59,234 bases of DNA, from assembly GCA_009693705.1 (NCBI GenBank), contig SHWS01000007.1:1-59234 (forward strand), read 5' to 3'. The notes under the pieces are model-generated. The model ran no database searches. It was not told the origin of the DNA and saw nothing but the letters and a program-made list of their open reading frames with translations. Within the stretch, counting starts at the first letter, position 1. Each line of letters opens with the position of its first letter. The position numbers were made by a program, and so were the translations under genes. Shown piece by piece: positions 1 to 8,418 of the stretch. This DNA comes from Pelagibacteraceae bacterium (GTDB lineage Bacteria; Pseudomonadota; Alphaproteobacteria; Pelagibacterales; Pelagibacteraceae).

Positions 1-69
1 CTAAAGATCGGTAGAGAAATAAATGTTGGTTGGAATTCAGTGGATTGTAGAGCCTTAGATCCAAAATAA
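1..69 (+). CDS. ABC transporter ATP-binding protein, C-terminal end (partial)
   Basis: The window opens inside a reading frame that continues to a TAA at 67-69 and ends in ...NVGWNSVDCRALDPK. Only about 22 residues are visible. The 'GW...D.RAL' ending resembles the C-terminal TOBE-type beta domain of PotA/FbpC-like ATPases of the spermidine/putrescine transporter family. The next three genes are the binding protein and two permeases of such a system, which supports reading this as the ATPase subunit. The family is inferred mainly from context because the nucleotide-binding domain lies outside the window. Confidence 0.6.
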   Translation, partial: LKIGREINVGWNSVDCRALDPK

Positions 70-118
70 ACAATTATAATTGTTATATAATTAAATACTT
101 TTAATTAAAATTTGCATA

Positions 119-147
119 TTGACTCTTGCGTTATTTGAAGTTGTAAT
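119..147 (+). promoter_or_regulatory. Sigma-70-type promoter of the polyamine-type binding protein gene
   Basis: TTGACT at 119-124 and TGTAAT at 142-147 are separated by exactly 17 bases, close to the -35/-10 consensus. Transcription would begin near 154, leaving a leader of about 30 bases. A strong Shine-Dalgarno GGAGG lies at 174-178, four bases before the ATG at 183. The gene therefore probably has its own promoter in addition to any read-through from the ATPase gene. Confidence 0.6.
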
Positions 148-182
148 GAGTTTTTATATAAAAACGTTTAATCGGAGGATAA

Positions 183-1304
183 ATGAAAAAAATAAGTAAA
201 TTACTACTTGCTCTTTCTTTTGTTCTTTCAATAACTTCATCAGCATTTGCAGTAACTGTAGTGTCTTTTGGTGGAGCTTATACAGAAAGTCAAAAATTAG
301 GGTACGGTGATCCTGCAGCAAAAAAACTTGGTATACCTATTGATTGGGTAGACTACACTGGTGGATTATCTGAAATTAAAGCTCAAATAGAAGCTAAGGC
401 AATAACATGGGATATCATTGATCTTTACTCAATGGATACTATTATTGGATGTGACGAAGGACTCTTTCACGAATTTGATTTCGATAAAGATTTTTACCCA
501 GCTCCAGATGGAACTCCAGCAAGCAAAGACTTCTTTACTGACATGCCTTCTAAATGTGCAGTTGGAAACATCTTGTATTCTTGGATCTATGCCTACAATA
601 CAAAAAACGTAAAAGGTACTCCTAAAACTATCGAGGATTTTTTTAATACAAAAAAATTCCCTGGAAAAAGAGGCGTCTATAAAGATGCTTTAGGTAATTT
701 AGAGATTGCTTTAGCCGGTGATGGAATGAAACCAGGAAAAGGTGGAAAAGAAATTTATGAAGCACTTAAAACTCCAGAAGGATTGGAAAGAGCTTTAAAT
801 AAATTTAAAACACTATGCACAGACCCTAAAGGTGGATGTGTATTCTGGAATGCTGGAGCGCAAGCGCCAGAATTTCTTGTAAGCGGTGAGGTAGTTATGT
901 CAACTGGCTGGAATGGAAGATTTTTCAAAGCAGCAATTGTTGAAGGAGCTCCAATCGGCCAAATTTGGGATGGACAAATTCTTGACTATGAATATTTTGC
1001 ATTAGTTAAAGGTGGTCCAAACTATGAAAACGGGGACGCTATGAAAGCTTTAAAAGAAATGACAAGTCCTGAAGGTTTAGCTGGAAGCGCAAAATATATT
1101 GCTTACGCTCCGTGGAGAAAATCTTCAATTAAAATCATGGAAGCTGGAGAGCCTTGGTTTAACGATGGTAAGACTAAAATGGTACCACAAATGCCAACAG
1201 CACCTGCTAATACTAAATCATACATTTTAATGGACGCTCAATTTTGGGCAGATAACAATACTGAACTGCAAGAAAAATGGGAAGCTATGAAAGCTGGTTT
1301 ATAA
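183..1304 (+). CDS. ABC transporter substrate-binding protein, spermidine/putrescine (PotD-like) family
   Basis: A periplasmic solute-binding protein of 373 residues. It starts with a Sec signal peptide: MKK, a hydrophobic stretch to about residue 20, and an AFA cleavage motif. The mature protein begins TVVSFGGAYTES, the usual first strand of family-1 extracellular binding proteins, and contains the hinge-type segments WDIIDLYSMD and YAPWRKSS. It lies directly before two permease genes and after an ATPase end, so it is the receptor of a PotABCD-type importer. The ligand cannot be read from the sequence; polyamines are the usual guess, but related systems take up other amines or amino-acid derivatives. 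The strong ribosome binding site and the hairpin just after the stop suggest it is made in excess over the permeases. Confidence 0.85.
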   Translation: MKKISKLLLALSFVLSITSSAFAVTVVSFGGAYTESQKLGYGDPAAKKLGIPIDWVDYTGGLSEIKAQIEAKAITWDIIDLYSMDTIIGCDEGLFHEFDFDKDFYPAPDGTPASKDFFTDMPSKCAVGNILYSWIYAYNTKNVKGTPKTIEDFFNTKKFPGKRGVYKDALGNLEIALAGDGMKPGKGGKEIYEALKTPEGLERALNKFKTLCTDPKGGCVFWNAGAQAPEFLVSGEVVMSTGWNGRFFKAAIVEGAPIGQIWDGQILDYEYFALVKGGPNYENGDAMKALKEMTSPEGLAGSAKYIAYAPWRKSSIKIMEAGEPWFNDGKTKMVPQMPTAPANTKSYILMDAQFWADNNTELQEKWEAMKAGL

Positions 1305-1340
1305 TTTAGTTTTATAGATAATAATTCTATTATATAATTA

Positions 1341-1370
1341 GGGCGGTTATTTTTATAACCGCCCTTTTTT
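1341..1370 (+). terminator. Rho-independent terminator/attenuator between binding protein and permease genes
   Basis: A perfect 10-bp stem (GGGCGGTTAT at 1341-1350 and ATAACCGCCC at 1355-1364) closes a TTTT loop and is followed by six T residues. It sits 36 bases after the binding-protein stop. The ATG of the next gene starts only three bases after the T tract. The usual role of such a structure in importer operons is partial termination or 3' end stabilisation, so that more receptor than permease is made. Confidence 0.85.
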
Positions 1371-1373
1371 ATT

Positions 1374-2621
1374 ATGAGTACAAAAATAATTTTATCCTCT
1401 GACGGAATACCTTTAGAACAGAGTCTTAAAAAATCTGAGCGAAAAAATAAAATTAGAGCACTGTTATTAGTTGCTCCTTTGTTTTTATTTATTTTAATTA
1501 TATATGTTTTTCCATTGGGAGACATGCTGTTTAGAAGCGTTGATAATCGAATGATCACAGAAATGCTTCCTAATACGTTTAGTGCCTTAGAAAAATGGGA
1601 TGCCAAAGAATTACCTAGTGAAGAAATTTACGAGGCTTTTTATAATGATTTTTATCCTCTTGCGAAAGCTAAAAAATCCGGAAAGCTATTTCAAAGATTA
1701 AATTATGAAAAATCTGGATTTAGCAGTGGTCTTAAAAAAACTAACAAATTGATCTTAGATTTTAAAAAAGAAAATTATAAAGAACAGTTTATGAATACTC
1801 ATGAAATCTGGCGTAGTTTAGATTATTGGATTGCAATAAAAAATACTTCACCAAAATGGACCTACGTTAAATATTTAAAAGGCATTGATTTAACCCTCGA
1901 TCAACAAAAAAAAATTGTTCAAGTTGAAGATGAAAAAAGCATTCATGTAACTCTTTGGCTAAGAACTCTAAAAGTAGCATTTTGGGTTACAGTTTCTTGT
2001 TTTTTACTTTCTTATCCGATTGCGTATTTACTTTCGACCATACCAATGAAATATAGTAATTTATTAATGATATGCGTGTTATTGCCATTTTGGACATCGC
2101 TACTTGTAAGAACATCTAGTTGGATGATTTTGCTTCAGCAAGAAGGACCTATAAATAATTTAATAGTATGGCTCGGCCTTGCTGCAGACGACAATAGACC
2201 CGAGTTAATGCACAATATGATTGGAACATTTATAACCATGTCCCAAATTTTATTACCTTTTATGGTTCTACCTCTTTACAGTGTTATGAAAACTATTCCA
2301 CCAAGCTTGATGAGAGCTGGCAAATCTTTAGGTGGAACTCCACTGATATCTTTTGTAAAAATTTATTTTCCTTTAACGATTCCTGGCATTGGAGCTGGAT
2401 GCTTACTGGTATTTATTTTAGCTATTGGTTATTATATTACACCGGCTCTTGTAGGGGGCGCTAGTGGAAGTTTAATTAGTAACATGATTGCTTATCATAT
2501 GAAAAGTTCGCTAGATTGGGCTTTTGCAGCAGCGCTTGGAACTATGTTATTAGTTGCAGTTTTAACAATATATTGGATTTACCACAAATTAGTTGGAATT
2601 GATAATATTAAACTAGGATAA
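1374..2621 (+). CDS. ABC transporter permease, PotB-like, with a large periplasmic insertion
   Basis: Inner-membrane subunit of the importer, 415 residues against about 280 for PotB. The first membrane helix is at about residues 29-47. A hydrophilic stretch of about 145 residues (48-193), rich in lysine and aromatic residues, follows before the remaining five helices. The cytoplasmic EAA loop that contacts the ATPase is recognisable around AGKSLGGTPLISF and ends LPLTIPGI-like. The ATG lies just after a hairpin and no Shine-Dalgarno is visible, yet no better start exists downstream. The gene ends three bases before the second permease. Long first loops occur in some alphaproteobacterial members of this family; the role is unknown and might be contact with the binding protein. 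Confidence 0.85.
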   Translation: MSTKIILSSDGIPLEQSLKKSERKNKIRALLLVAPLFLFILIIYVFPLGDMLFRSVDNRMITEMLPNTFSALEKWDAKELPSEEIYEAFYNDFYPLAKAKKSGKLFQRLNYEKSGFSSGLKKTNKLILDFKKENYKEQFMNTHEIWRSLDYWIAIKNTSPKWTYVKYLKGIDLTLDQQKKIVQVEDEKSIHVTLWLRTLKVAFWVTVSCFLLSYPIAYLLSTIPMKYSNLLMICVLLPFWTSLLVRTSSWMILLQQEGPINNLIVWLGLAADDNRPELMHNMIGTFITMSQILLPFMVLPLYSVMKTIPPSLMRAGKSLGGTPLISFVKIYFPLTIPGIGAGCLLVFILAIGYYITPALVGGASGSLISNMIAYHMKSSLDWAFAAALGTMLLVAVLTIYWIYHKLVGIDNIKLG

Positions 2622-2624
2622 TTT

Positions 2625-3482
2625 ATGGCGTTACCAAAATATACACCATTACATTACAGAATATGGCATTATTCATATTTAACTATTTGTGGTTTGGTAT
2701 TTTTATTTCTAGTTGCACCTTTGTTTGTAATTTTACCACTTTCATTTAATGCTGAACCGTTCCTTCACTTTTCAGATAAAATGCTAGCATTAGATCCAGA
2801 AGCTTTTTCTTTAAGATGGTATAAGGAAATGATATTTGGCACTAAAAATCCCTGGGGGTTAGCAGCTAAAAATAGTTTTATTATTGCTATCTTTGCAACC
2901 ATTGGTTCAACAATTCTTGGAACATTAGCAGCTATAGGTTTAAGTAGTAGGTACATGCCATACAAAGCTGCATTTATGGCCTTACTAATTTCACCTATGA
3001 TTGTACCGTTAATTATTTCTGGAACTGCAATTTTTTTCTTTATGGCAAAAGTGGGTTTAGCAGCAACACATACTGGAATTGTATTGTCACATATTATTTT
3101 AGGAACACCCTTTGTAGTAATTACAGTTACAGCAACTTTATCGGGCTTTGATCATAGTGTCACAAAAGCCGCCGCTAGTCTTGGAAGCAATCCTGTAAAT
3201 ACATTTATGAAAATCACGTTACCTTTAATTATGCCAGGAGTGATATCCGGAGCTTTATTTGCTTTTGTAACGTCGTTTGATGAAGTTGTAGTTGTATTGT
3301 TTTTAGCGGGTCTTGAAAATACTACGATACCAATTCAAATGTGGGTAGGTTTAAGAGAACAAATAAGCCCAACTATTTTAGCTGTAGCAACATGTTTAAT
3401 TATTTTGTCAACTTTGATTCTTGTGACAGCAGAATTGTTAAGAAGAAGATCTGAAAGATTAAGAGGAATTAAAAGAAACTAA
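2625..3482 (+). CDS. ABC transporter permease, PotC-like
   Basis: Second membrane subunit, 285 residues, the ordinary PotC length. Six hydrophobic segments are visible, with the EAA loop at VTKAAASLGSNPVNTF followed by LPLIMPGV. The ATG is three bases after the stop of the first permease, so the two are co-transcribed and probably translationally coupled. It would form a heterodimeric channel with the long permease. Nothing unusual is seen in its length or motifs. A substrate cannot be assigned from this subunit. Confidence 0.88.
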   Translation: MALPKYTPLHYRIWHYSYLTICGLVFLFLVAPLFVILPLSFNAEPFLHFSDKMLALDPEAFSLRWYKEMIFGTKNPWGLAAKNSFIIAIFATIGSTILGTLAAIGLSSRYMPYKAAFMALLISPMIVPLIISGTAIFFFMAKVGLAATHTGIVLSHIILGTPFVVITVTATLSGFDHSVTKAAASLGSNPVNTFMKITLPLIMPGVISGALFAFVTSFDEVVVVLFLAGLENTTIPIQMWVGLREQISPTILAVATCLIILSTLILVTAELLRRRSERLRGIKRN

Positions 3483-3556
3483 AGAAACTTAATATATAAC
3501 AAAATATATTTGTATCAAAAAAGTTATTAGTTTATTTAATATATTTAAAAAATATT

Positions 3557-4585
3557 TTGATAAATAGTAAAAAAATTAAAGTTCATATAAAAAATAATCA
3601 TGCTCGGCCTGGTACGTTCCCAACAGATTTAGAGGGTGAAAAAAATTATACAATTACCCAAAAGCACATAGATAATTTTATTAATAATCAAACAGATATT
3701 TATAAAAAAGTAGAATTTTTTATTGATTGGGATGAAGATAATTTTATTTCTTCAATGTCAAATACAGACATTTTGCTTACTTATGATTTTCCGAAAAAAA
3801 ATATTAAAAAAATTGCCCCAAATTTAAAATGGATTCATATTACTGCAGTAGGCGTAGAGCATTTAACCCCATTTGCTTGGTCGTCCAAAGAATTAATAAT
3901 AACTAACAATAGTGGTATTCAATCTAAAAAAGCAGGAGAATATGGTTTAATGAGTGTTTTGATGCTTCAAAATCACCTACCAAAAATTATTACCAATCAA
4001 AAAAATAAAAAATTTATTTCTTTATTTAGCAATCCAATTGCAGGCAAAAATATTGTAGTTATAGGCACAGGTTCACTTGGATCCTCGATGGTTAAACTGG
4101 TGGCACCTTTAGGGGCAAATATTATTGGTGTAAATAAAAGAGGAAAAAACGTAAAAGGATTTTCTAAAATTATAACAATTGATAAAATTGATAGTATTCT
4201 ATCAAAAGCTGATATCTTGTATCTTGCGCTTCCCGAAACAAATGAAACTAAAAATTTAATTAACCGTAAACGATTAAATTTACTTAAACCTACCTGTGGA
4301 ATAGTAAATATTGGTCGTCAATCAGCTTTAGATTATGATTGTTTGTGCGAAATGCTTAAAGAAGGAAGGTTAGCGGGAGCAATACTAGATGTATTTTCAT
4401 CAGAACCTTTACAAAAAAAATCTAAATTATGGAATGTTCCTAATCTTGTTATTACTCCACATGTGTCATCTGATGATAAAGGCAATTACATAAATATGAC
4501 ATTGAATTTATTTTTTAAGAATTTGAGATTATTTATTAAAGGTCAAAAGCTTTTTAACCAAATTGATAAAAAGTTAGGATATTAA
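3557..4585 (+). CDS. D-isomer-specific 2-hydroxyacid dehydrogenase family protein
   Basis: Cytosolic NAD(P)-dependent oxidoreductase of 342 residues, interconverting a 2-hydroxy acid and the 2-oxo acid. The dinucleotide-binding motif VVIGTGSLG is at about 167-175. The catalytic Arg (R254 in NIGRQSALD), Glu (E283 in DVFSSEPL) and His (H302 in ITPHVS) are all present and correctly ordered. The frame opens with TTG at 3557; no ATG precedes the conserved part, so the TTG start is likely. It follows the transporter by 74 bases and may belong to the same transcript, which could mean it acts on a transported compound, but that is inference. The substrate is unknown. Confidence 0.82.
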   Translation: MINSKKIKVHIKNNHARPGTFPTDLEGEKNYTITQKHIDNFINNQTDIYKKVEFFIDWDEDNFISSMSNTDILLTYDFPKKNIKKIAPNLKWIHITAVGVEHLTPFAWSSKELIITNNSGIQSKKAGEYGLMSVLMLQNHLPKIITNQKNKKFISLFSNPIAGKNIVVIGTGSLGSSMVKLVAPLGANIIGVNKRGKNVKGFSKIITIDKIDSILSKADILYLALPETNETKNLINRKRLNLLKPTCGIVNIGRQSALDYDCLCEMLKEGRLAGAILDVFSSEPLQKKSKLWNVPNLVITPHVSSDDKGNYINMTLNLFFKNLRLFIKGQKLFNQIDKKLGY

Positions 4586-5226
4586 TTTAGCATTTTAAAT
4601 GTTTTAATAAAATCTGGTCTCAATACATATTCTGAATACATTTCATATTTAATTTTTTCTAATATTTCTAAACCATACAAAACTCTACCTATAGGAGTGT
4701 ATTCACCCTCAAATAAAGGCTCATCCTGAAGAATTATAAAAAATTGACTATCCTCAGTATCATTTGCAAATGTTTTTGCTAAGGCAACACTACCTTTTTT
4801 GTAATCAAATTTAGCATCCAATTCAGATTTAATTGTCCCTAGTCCTGATTTACCCGTTCCTATTTTTCCATAATCTATCAGGTCTTTTTTGCCAAATTCA
4901 AGATCACCTGCTTGGACTAATTTATCTTTAATTACTCTATGGAAGGCGACATTATCATAAGCACCTGATTGAATTAACATTTTAAATCGATTTACGGAAT
5001 TTGGTGATATTTCTGGATAAAGTTCAATGATAATATTTCCACAAGGAGCATTTAAAATTGCAATGTTTTCTGGGTAATCAAATTTAATTTTTTGAGGATC
5101 AAAATCTTTTATAAATAAGCATTTATTTTTAATTACTATAAAAAAACTTATAGTAAAAATTCCAAGCAAAATTAGAAAGAGTAGTATTATTTTTTCAAAT
5201 ATAGTTGCCTTAATTTTTGTTATCAT
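4582..5226 (-). CDS. Cyclophilin-type peptidyl-prolyl cis-trans isomerase, membrane-anchored
   Basis: A 214-residue protein with an uncleaved-looking hydrophobic segment at about residues 10-31, then a cyclophilin domain from about residue 50. The active-site region FHRVIKDKLVQAGD and the downstream SQFFIILQ stretch are typical of the family. The enzyme would catalyse proline isomerisation during folding of exported proteins, held at the outer face of the inner membrane. It converges with the dehydrogenase gene and overlaps it by four bases. It begins one base after the end of the HExxH gene on the same strand, so these two are probably co-transcribed. Confidence 0.82.
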   Translation of the reverse strand: MITKIKATIFEKIILLFLILLGIFTISFFIVIKNKCLFIKDFDPQKIKFDYPENIAILNAPCGNIIIELYPEISPNSVNRFKMLIQSGAYDNVAFHRVIKDKLVQAGDLEFGKKDLIDYGKIGTGKSGLGTIKSELDAKFDYKKGSVALAKTFANDTEDSQFFIILQDEPLFEGEYTPIGRVLYGLEILEKIKYEMYSEYVLRPDFIKTFKMLN

Positions 5227-5227
5227 T

Positions 5228-5950
5228 TTAAAATTGAAAATTATTATCTATTTTAGCTATGTTTTTTTTGATAAATTTGATTTTTTTATTTAAAATAATG
5301 TCATTTTTAAATTCATATTTACCAGTCATTAAGTGTGAAAATACTTCCGCCATATCTTCAGAAGCAGTTGATTTAGAATATTCAGTAAAAAATCCTTCGG
5401 TATTAGAATAAGTATCAAGTCCCAACTTATCAGTGCACGTTGAGCAATCCGCATACTTAAAATCTTTTACATTGAAGCTATGCCACTCATCTTCATTGAA
5501 GAGCAGTTTGTTACTATCGTTAATTAAATGAAATACCTCGTGATGAATAACTCTCTCAAAATATTTTTCATTAAATTTTATATCTATAATTAAAGTTTTC
5601 ATAATATTGTTAGGAATTCCTGCAGTATTTATTCCAGATATTGACAAATCCTGACACATTACAAGATATTTAAGACTAATTTTTTTTAAAAATTCTTTTG
5701 AATATCGGTTTAAATTTTTTTTTATAGTAGGATGTTTTTTTTCAAGTATTTCTTTTTCAGAGTTAAAACAGCTTATATTTTTTTCAACCCCAAGCCTAAA
5801 TGGTTTAAGAGCATATAAATAATTCAGATTGTTAGAAGTATTTAATTCATAAATTTCTAAATCAGGAATTTGAGTAAGATTATAAATAGTATTTGCTTTT
5901 GCGGGTGTTATTAAAATAAAAATTATAAATAAAAGCTTTAAAATCTTCAT
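5228..5950 (-). CDS. Exported putative zinc metallopeptidase (HExxH protein)
   Basis: A 240-residue protein with an N-terminal signal peptide (hydrophobic core then TPAKAN). I do not recognise the family by name. It carries HHEVFHLI near residue 138, a HExxH zinc-binding motif, and a downstream SEDMAEVFSHL segment whose glutamate is placed as expected for the third ligand of a gluzincin-type peptidase. Four cysteines (including CSTC around residue 170) could form disulfides in the periplasm. It is encoded immediately before a periplasm-facing cyclophilin, consistent with a role in envelope protein turnover or maturation. Peptidase activity is inferred from the motif only. Confidence 0.6.
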   Translation of the reverse strand: MKILKLLFIIFILITPAKANTIYNLTQIPDLEIYELNTSNNLNYLYALKPFRLGVEKNISCFNSEKEILEKKHPTIKKNLNRYSKEFLKKISLKYLVMCQDLSISGINTAGIPNNIMKTLIIDIKFNEKYFERVIHHEVFHLINDSNKLLFNEDEWHSFNVKDFKYADCSTCTDKLGLDTYSNTEGFFTEYSKSTASEDMAEVFSHLMTGKYEFKNDIILNKKIKFIKKNIAKIDNNFQF

Positions 5951-6006
5951 AATTTTAAATTAGATGATATTCGATTTAATTATAATGTGGTATATTTTTT
6001 ATATAA

Positions 6007-6969
6007 ATGAAAAAAGAACGTAACAAAAATCCTATTCAACCGGTCAGTGGAACCAAGGTACCAAGATTTGCCGGTCCATCCACATTTGCAAGATTACCTG
6101 AATTAAGAGATGTTGAAAGTTGTGATGTTGCTATTGTTGGTATTCCTTTTGATGCAGGAACTAGTTATCGACCTGGGGCAAGATTTGGTCCACAAAGTAT
6201 CCGTCAAGCCTCAAGACATTTAAGAACAAATTATCATCCAAGTTATGATGTTGAACCTTTTAAAGTTCAGCAAGTAGCAGATGCGGGGGATATTACCTGC
6301 AATCCATTTAATATTAATGAAGCCATTAAACAAATTGAAGATGGTGCAACCGAATTATTAAATAAAGTAGGAGGAATAATAAGTTTAGGTGGCGATCATA
6401 CGATCGCGCTGCCACTGTTACGAGCAGTTAACAAAGTAAATAATGGCCCAGTGGCCTTAGTTCATTTTGACGCTCATCTTGATACTTGGGATACTTATTT
6501 TGGAGCGCCTTATACTCACGGCACGCCCTTTAGAAGAGCCAGAGAAGAAAACTTATTTTTAGATGACGCCTCAATGCATGTTGGTATTCGAGGTCCTCTT
6601 TATAGTAGAAATGATATTAAAAATGACGAAAGTTTCGGTTTTAAAATAATTCATTGTGATGAATTTCAAACCCAAGGTACAGATAAAATTGCTCAAAGAA
6701 TAAGAGATCGAGTTGGTAATCATGCGTTATATCTTTCAATTGATATTGATGTATTAGATCCGGCCTTTGCCCCAGGAACCGGGACCCCTGAAATTGCTGG
6801 AATGACCACAAGAGAAATTGTCAATGTCCTAAGAGGTTTATCAGGCTTAAATTTAATTTCAGCAGATGTCGTCGAAGTATCACCAGCATATGATCATGCC
6901 GAAATTACTTCTTTAGCGGCAGCAACAATTGTATTTGAATTAACTAATTTATTTGCAAAAAAAAAATAA
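6007..6969 (+). CDS. speB: Agmatinase-family ureohydrolase
   Basis: Cytosolic binuclear manganese enzyme, 320 residues, which hydrolyses a guanidino compound to an amine plus urea. Metal ligands are all present: H131 in GGDHTIALP, D155, H157 and D159 in FDAHLDTWD, and D246 and D248 in SIDIDVLDPAF. The THGTPFRRA segment is typical of agmatinases and guanidinobutyrases rather than arginase. It is followed 15 bases later by an aldehyde dehydrogenase. The substrate could be agmatine (giving putrescine) or a guanidino acid such as guanidinobutyrate; the sequence alone does not decide. A polyamine-type transporter lies upstream. A TATAAT at 5981-5986 may be its -10 box. Confidence 0.82.
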   Translation: MKKERNKNPIQPVSGTKVPRFAGPSTFARLPELRDVESCDVAIVGIPFDAGTSYRPGARFGPQSIRQASRHLRTNYHPSYDVEPFKVQQVADAGDITCNPFNINEAIKQIEDGATELLNKVGGIISLGGDHTIALPLLRAVNKVNNGPVALVHFDAHLDTWDTYFGAPYTHGTPFRRAREENLFLDDASMHVGIRGPLYSRNDIKNDESFGFKIIHCDEFQTQGTDKIAQRIRDRVGNHALYLSIDIDVLDPAFAPGTGTPEIAGMTTREIVNVLRGLSGLNLISADVVEVSPAYDHAEITSLAAATIVFELTNLFAKKK

Positions 6970-6984
6970 AAAATATTTTTCAGA

Positions 6985-8418
6985 ATGTTAGATAAAAAAA
7001 ATTTCTATATTAATGGTGATTGGGTTAAGCCCAAAAGTTCTAATGTAATAAATGTGATTAACCCAGCAACTGAAGAAAATGCTGCAGTCATATCCGTTGG
7101 TGGTAAAAAAGATGTAGATATTGCTGTTAGTGCCGCTAAGAAAGCATTTGAGACTTGGGCATTCTCTTCTAAAGAACAAAGAGTTGAGCTGTTAGAGAAA
7201 GTTTATGAAAATTATAAAAAACGTTGGGATGATATCGCTATTGCTATTAGAGTAGAAATGGGTGCCCCAAAAGATTTTGCAAGTAAACTGCAAGTGAATA
7301 CTGGAGCAAGTCATATAAAATCTTTTATTAAACATTTAAAAAAATTCAATTTTGAAAAACCCTTAGGTGAACATGCTCCAAATCAAAGACTTATATATGA
7401 AGCAAAAGGGGTTTGTGCATTAATTACCCCTTGGAACTGGCCAATGAACCAAGTATGCTTAAAAGTAATTCCAGCTTTAGCTTCTGGATGTACTATGGTT
7501 TTAAAGCCATCTGAGTTAGCACCTTTATCATCAATGATACTTGCTGAAATTATCCATGAAGTAAAATTTCCAAATGGTGTCTTTAACCTTGTTAATGGTG
7601 ATGGTGCCACAACGGGCAATGCTTTAACAAGTCACCCAGATATTAATATGATTTCATTTACTGGATCAACAAGAGCAGGTGCTTTAATTTTACAAAATGC
7701 TGCAAAAGATTTTAAGAGAATAAGTTTAGAACTTGGTGGCAAAGGAGCAAATATTATTTTTAAAGATGCAGATTCTGAGGCGATAGAAAGAGGAGCATTA
7801 AGATGCTTTAGTAATTCGGGTCAATCTTGTAACGCACCAACTAGAATGTTGGTCGAAAAATCAATTTATAATGAAGCTATAGAAAGACTAAAAAAATATA
7901 CCAATGAATTTAAGGTTGGTGATCCTGAAAAAGAAGGAGATCATATTGGACCGGTTATTTCTGAAGCTCAATTTAATAAAATTCAAAACTTAATTCAAAA
8001 AGGCATAGACGAAGGAGCAAATTTAATAGCAGGAGGACTGGGCAAGCCAAAAGGTCTGGAAAAAGGTTACTATGTAAGACCTACAGTTTTTGCTGATGTA
8101 AGCAATGATATGGTAATTGCAAAAACGGAAATTTTTGGACCAGTGTTATCAGTAATACCATTTGAAACAGAGGAACAGGCTATTCAAATTGCAAATGATA
8201 CTCCCTACGGATTAACAAACTATATCCAAACTCAAGATCCAGAAAAAATTAAAAGATTAGTTAGAAAGTTAAGATCTGGAATGGTCGATGTTAATGGAGC
8301 AGGTATTGCTGACGACGCGCCTTTCGGAGGATTTAAACATTCTGGCATTGGGCGTGAAGCTGGAGCTCACGGTCTTGAAGAATTTTTAGAAGTAAAGGCC
8401 GTAGGTGGTTGGAATTAA
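6985..8418 (+). CDS. NAD(P)-dependent aldehyde dehydrogenase
   Basis: Cytosolic aldehyde dehydrogenase of 477 residues, oxidising an aldehyde to the acid. The catalytic Cys (C282 in SNSGQSCNAPTRM), general-base Glu (E249 in LELGGKGA) and oxyanion Asn (N151 in TPWNWP) are all present, as is the FTGST cofactor loop. The gene follows the ureohydrolase by 15 bases and is probably in one operon with it. The pair could oxidise amino- or guanidino-aldehydes formed from polyamines, for example 4-guanidinobutyraldehyde to 4-guanidinobutyrate and then GABA. The pathway is inferred. The 3' end overlaps the convergent TPR gene by four bases. Confidence 0.85.
   Translation: MLDKKNFYINGDWVKPKSSNVINVINPATEENAAVISVGGKKDVDIAVSAAKKAFETWAFSSKEQRVELLEKVYENYKKRWDDIAIAIRVEMGAPKDFASKLQVNTGASHIKSFIKHLKKFNFEKPLGEHAPNQRLIYEAKGVCALITPWNWPMNQVCLKVIPALASGCTMVLKPSELAPLSSMILAEIIHEVKFPNGVFNLVNGDGATTGNALTSHPDINMISFTGSTRAGALILQNAAKDFKRISLELGGKGANIIFKDADSEAIERGALRCFSNSGQSCNAPTRMLVEKSIYNEAIERLKKYTNEFKVGDPEKEGDHIGPVISEAQFNKIQNLIQKGIDEGANLIAGGLGKPKGLEKGYYVRPTVFADVSNDMVIAKTEIFGPVLSVIPFETEEQAIQIANDTPYGLTNYIQTQDPEKIKRLVRKLRSGMVDVNGAGIADDAPFGGFKHSGIGREAGAHGLEEFLEVKAVGGWN

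Noticed and set aside
1238-1606. 122-codon open frame on the minus strand over the binding protein end and permease start
   Set aside because: It lies across the terminator and antisense to two well-supported genes; its product has no recognisable pattern.
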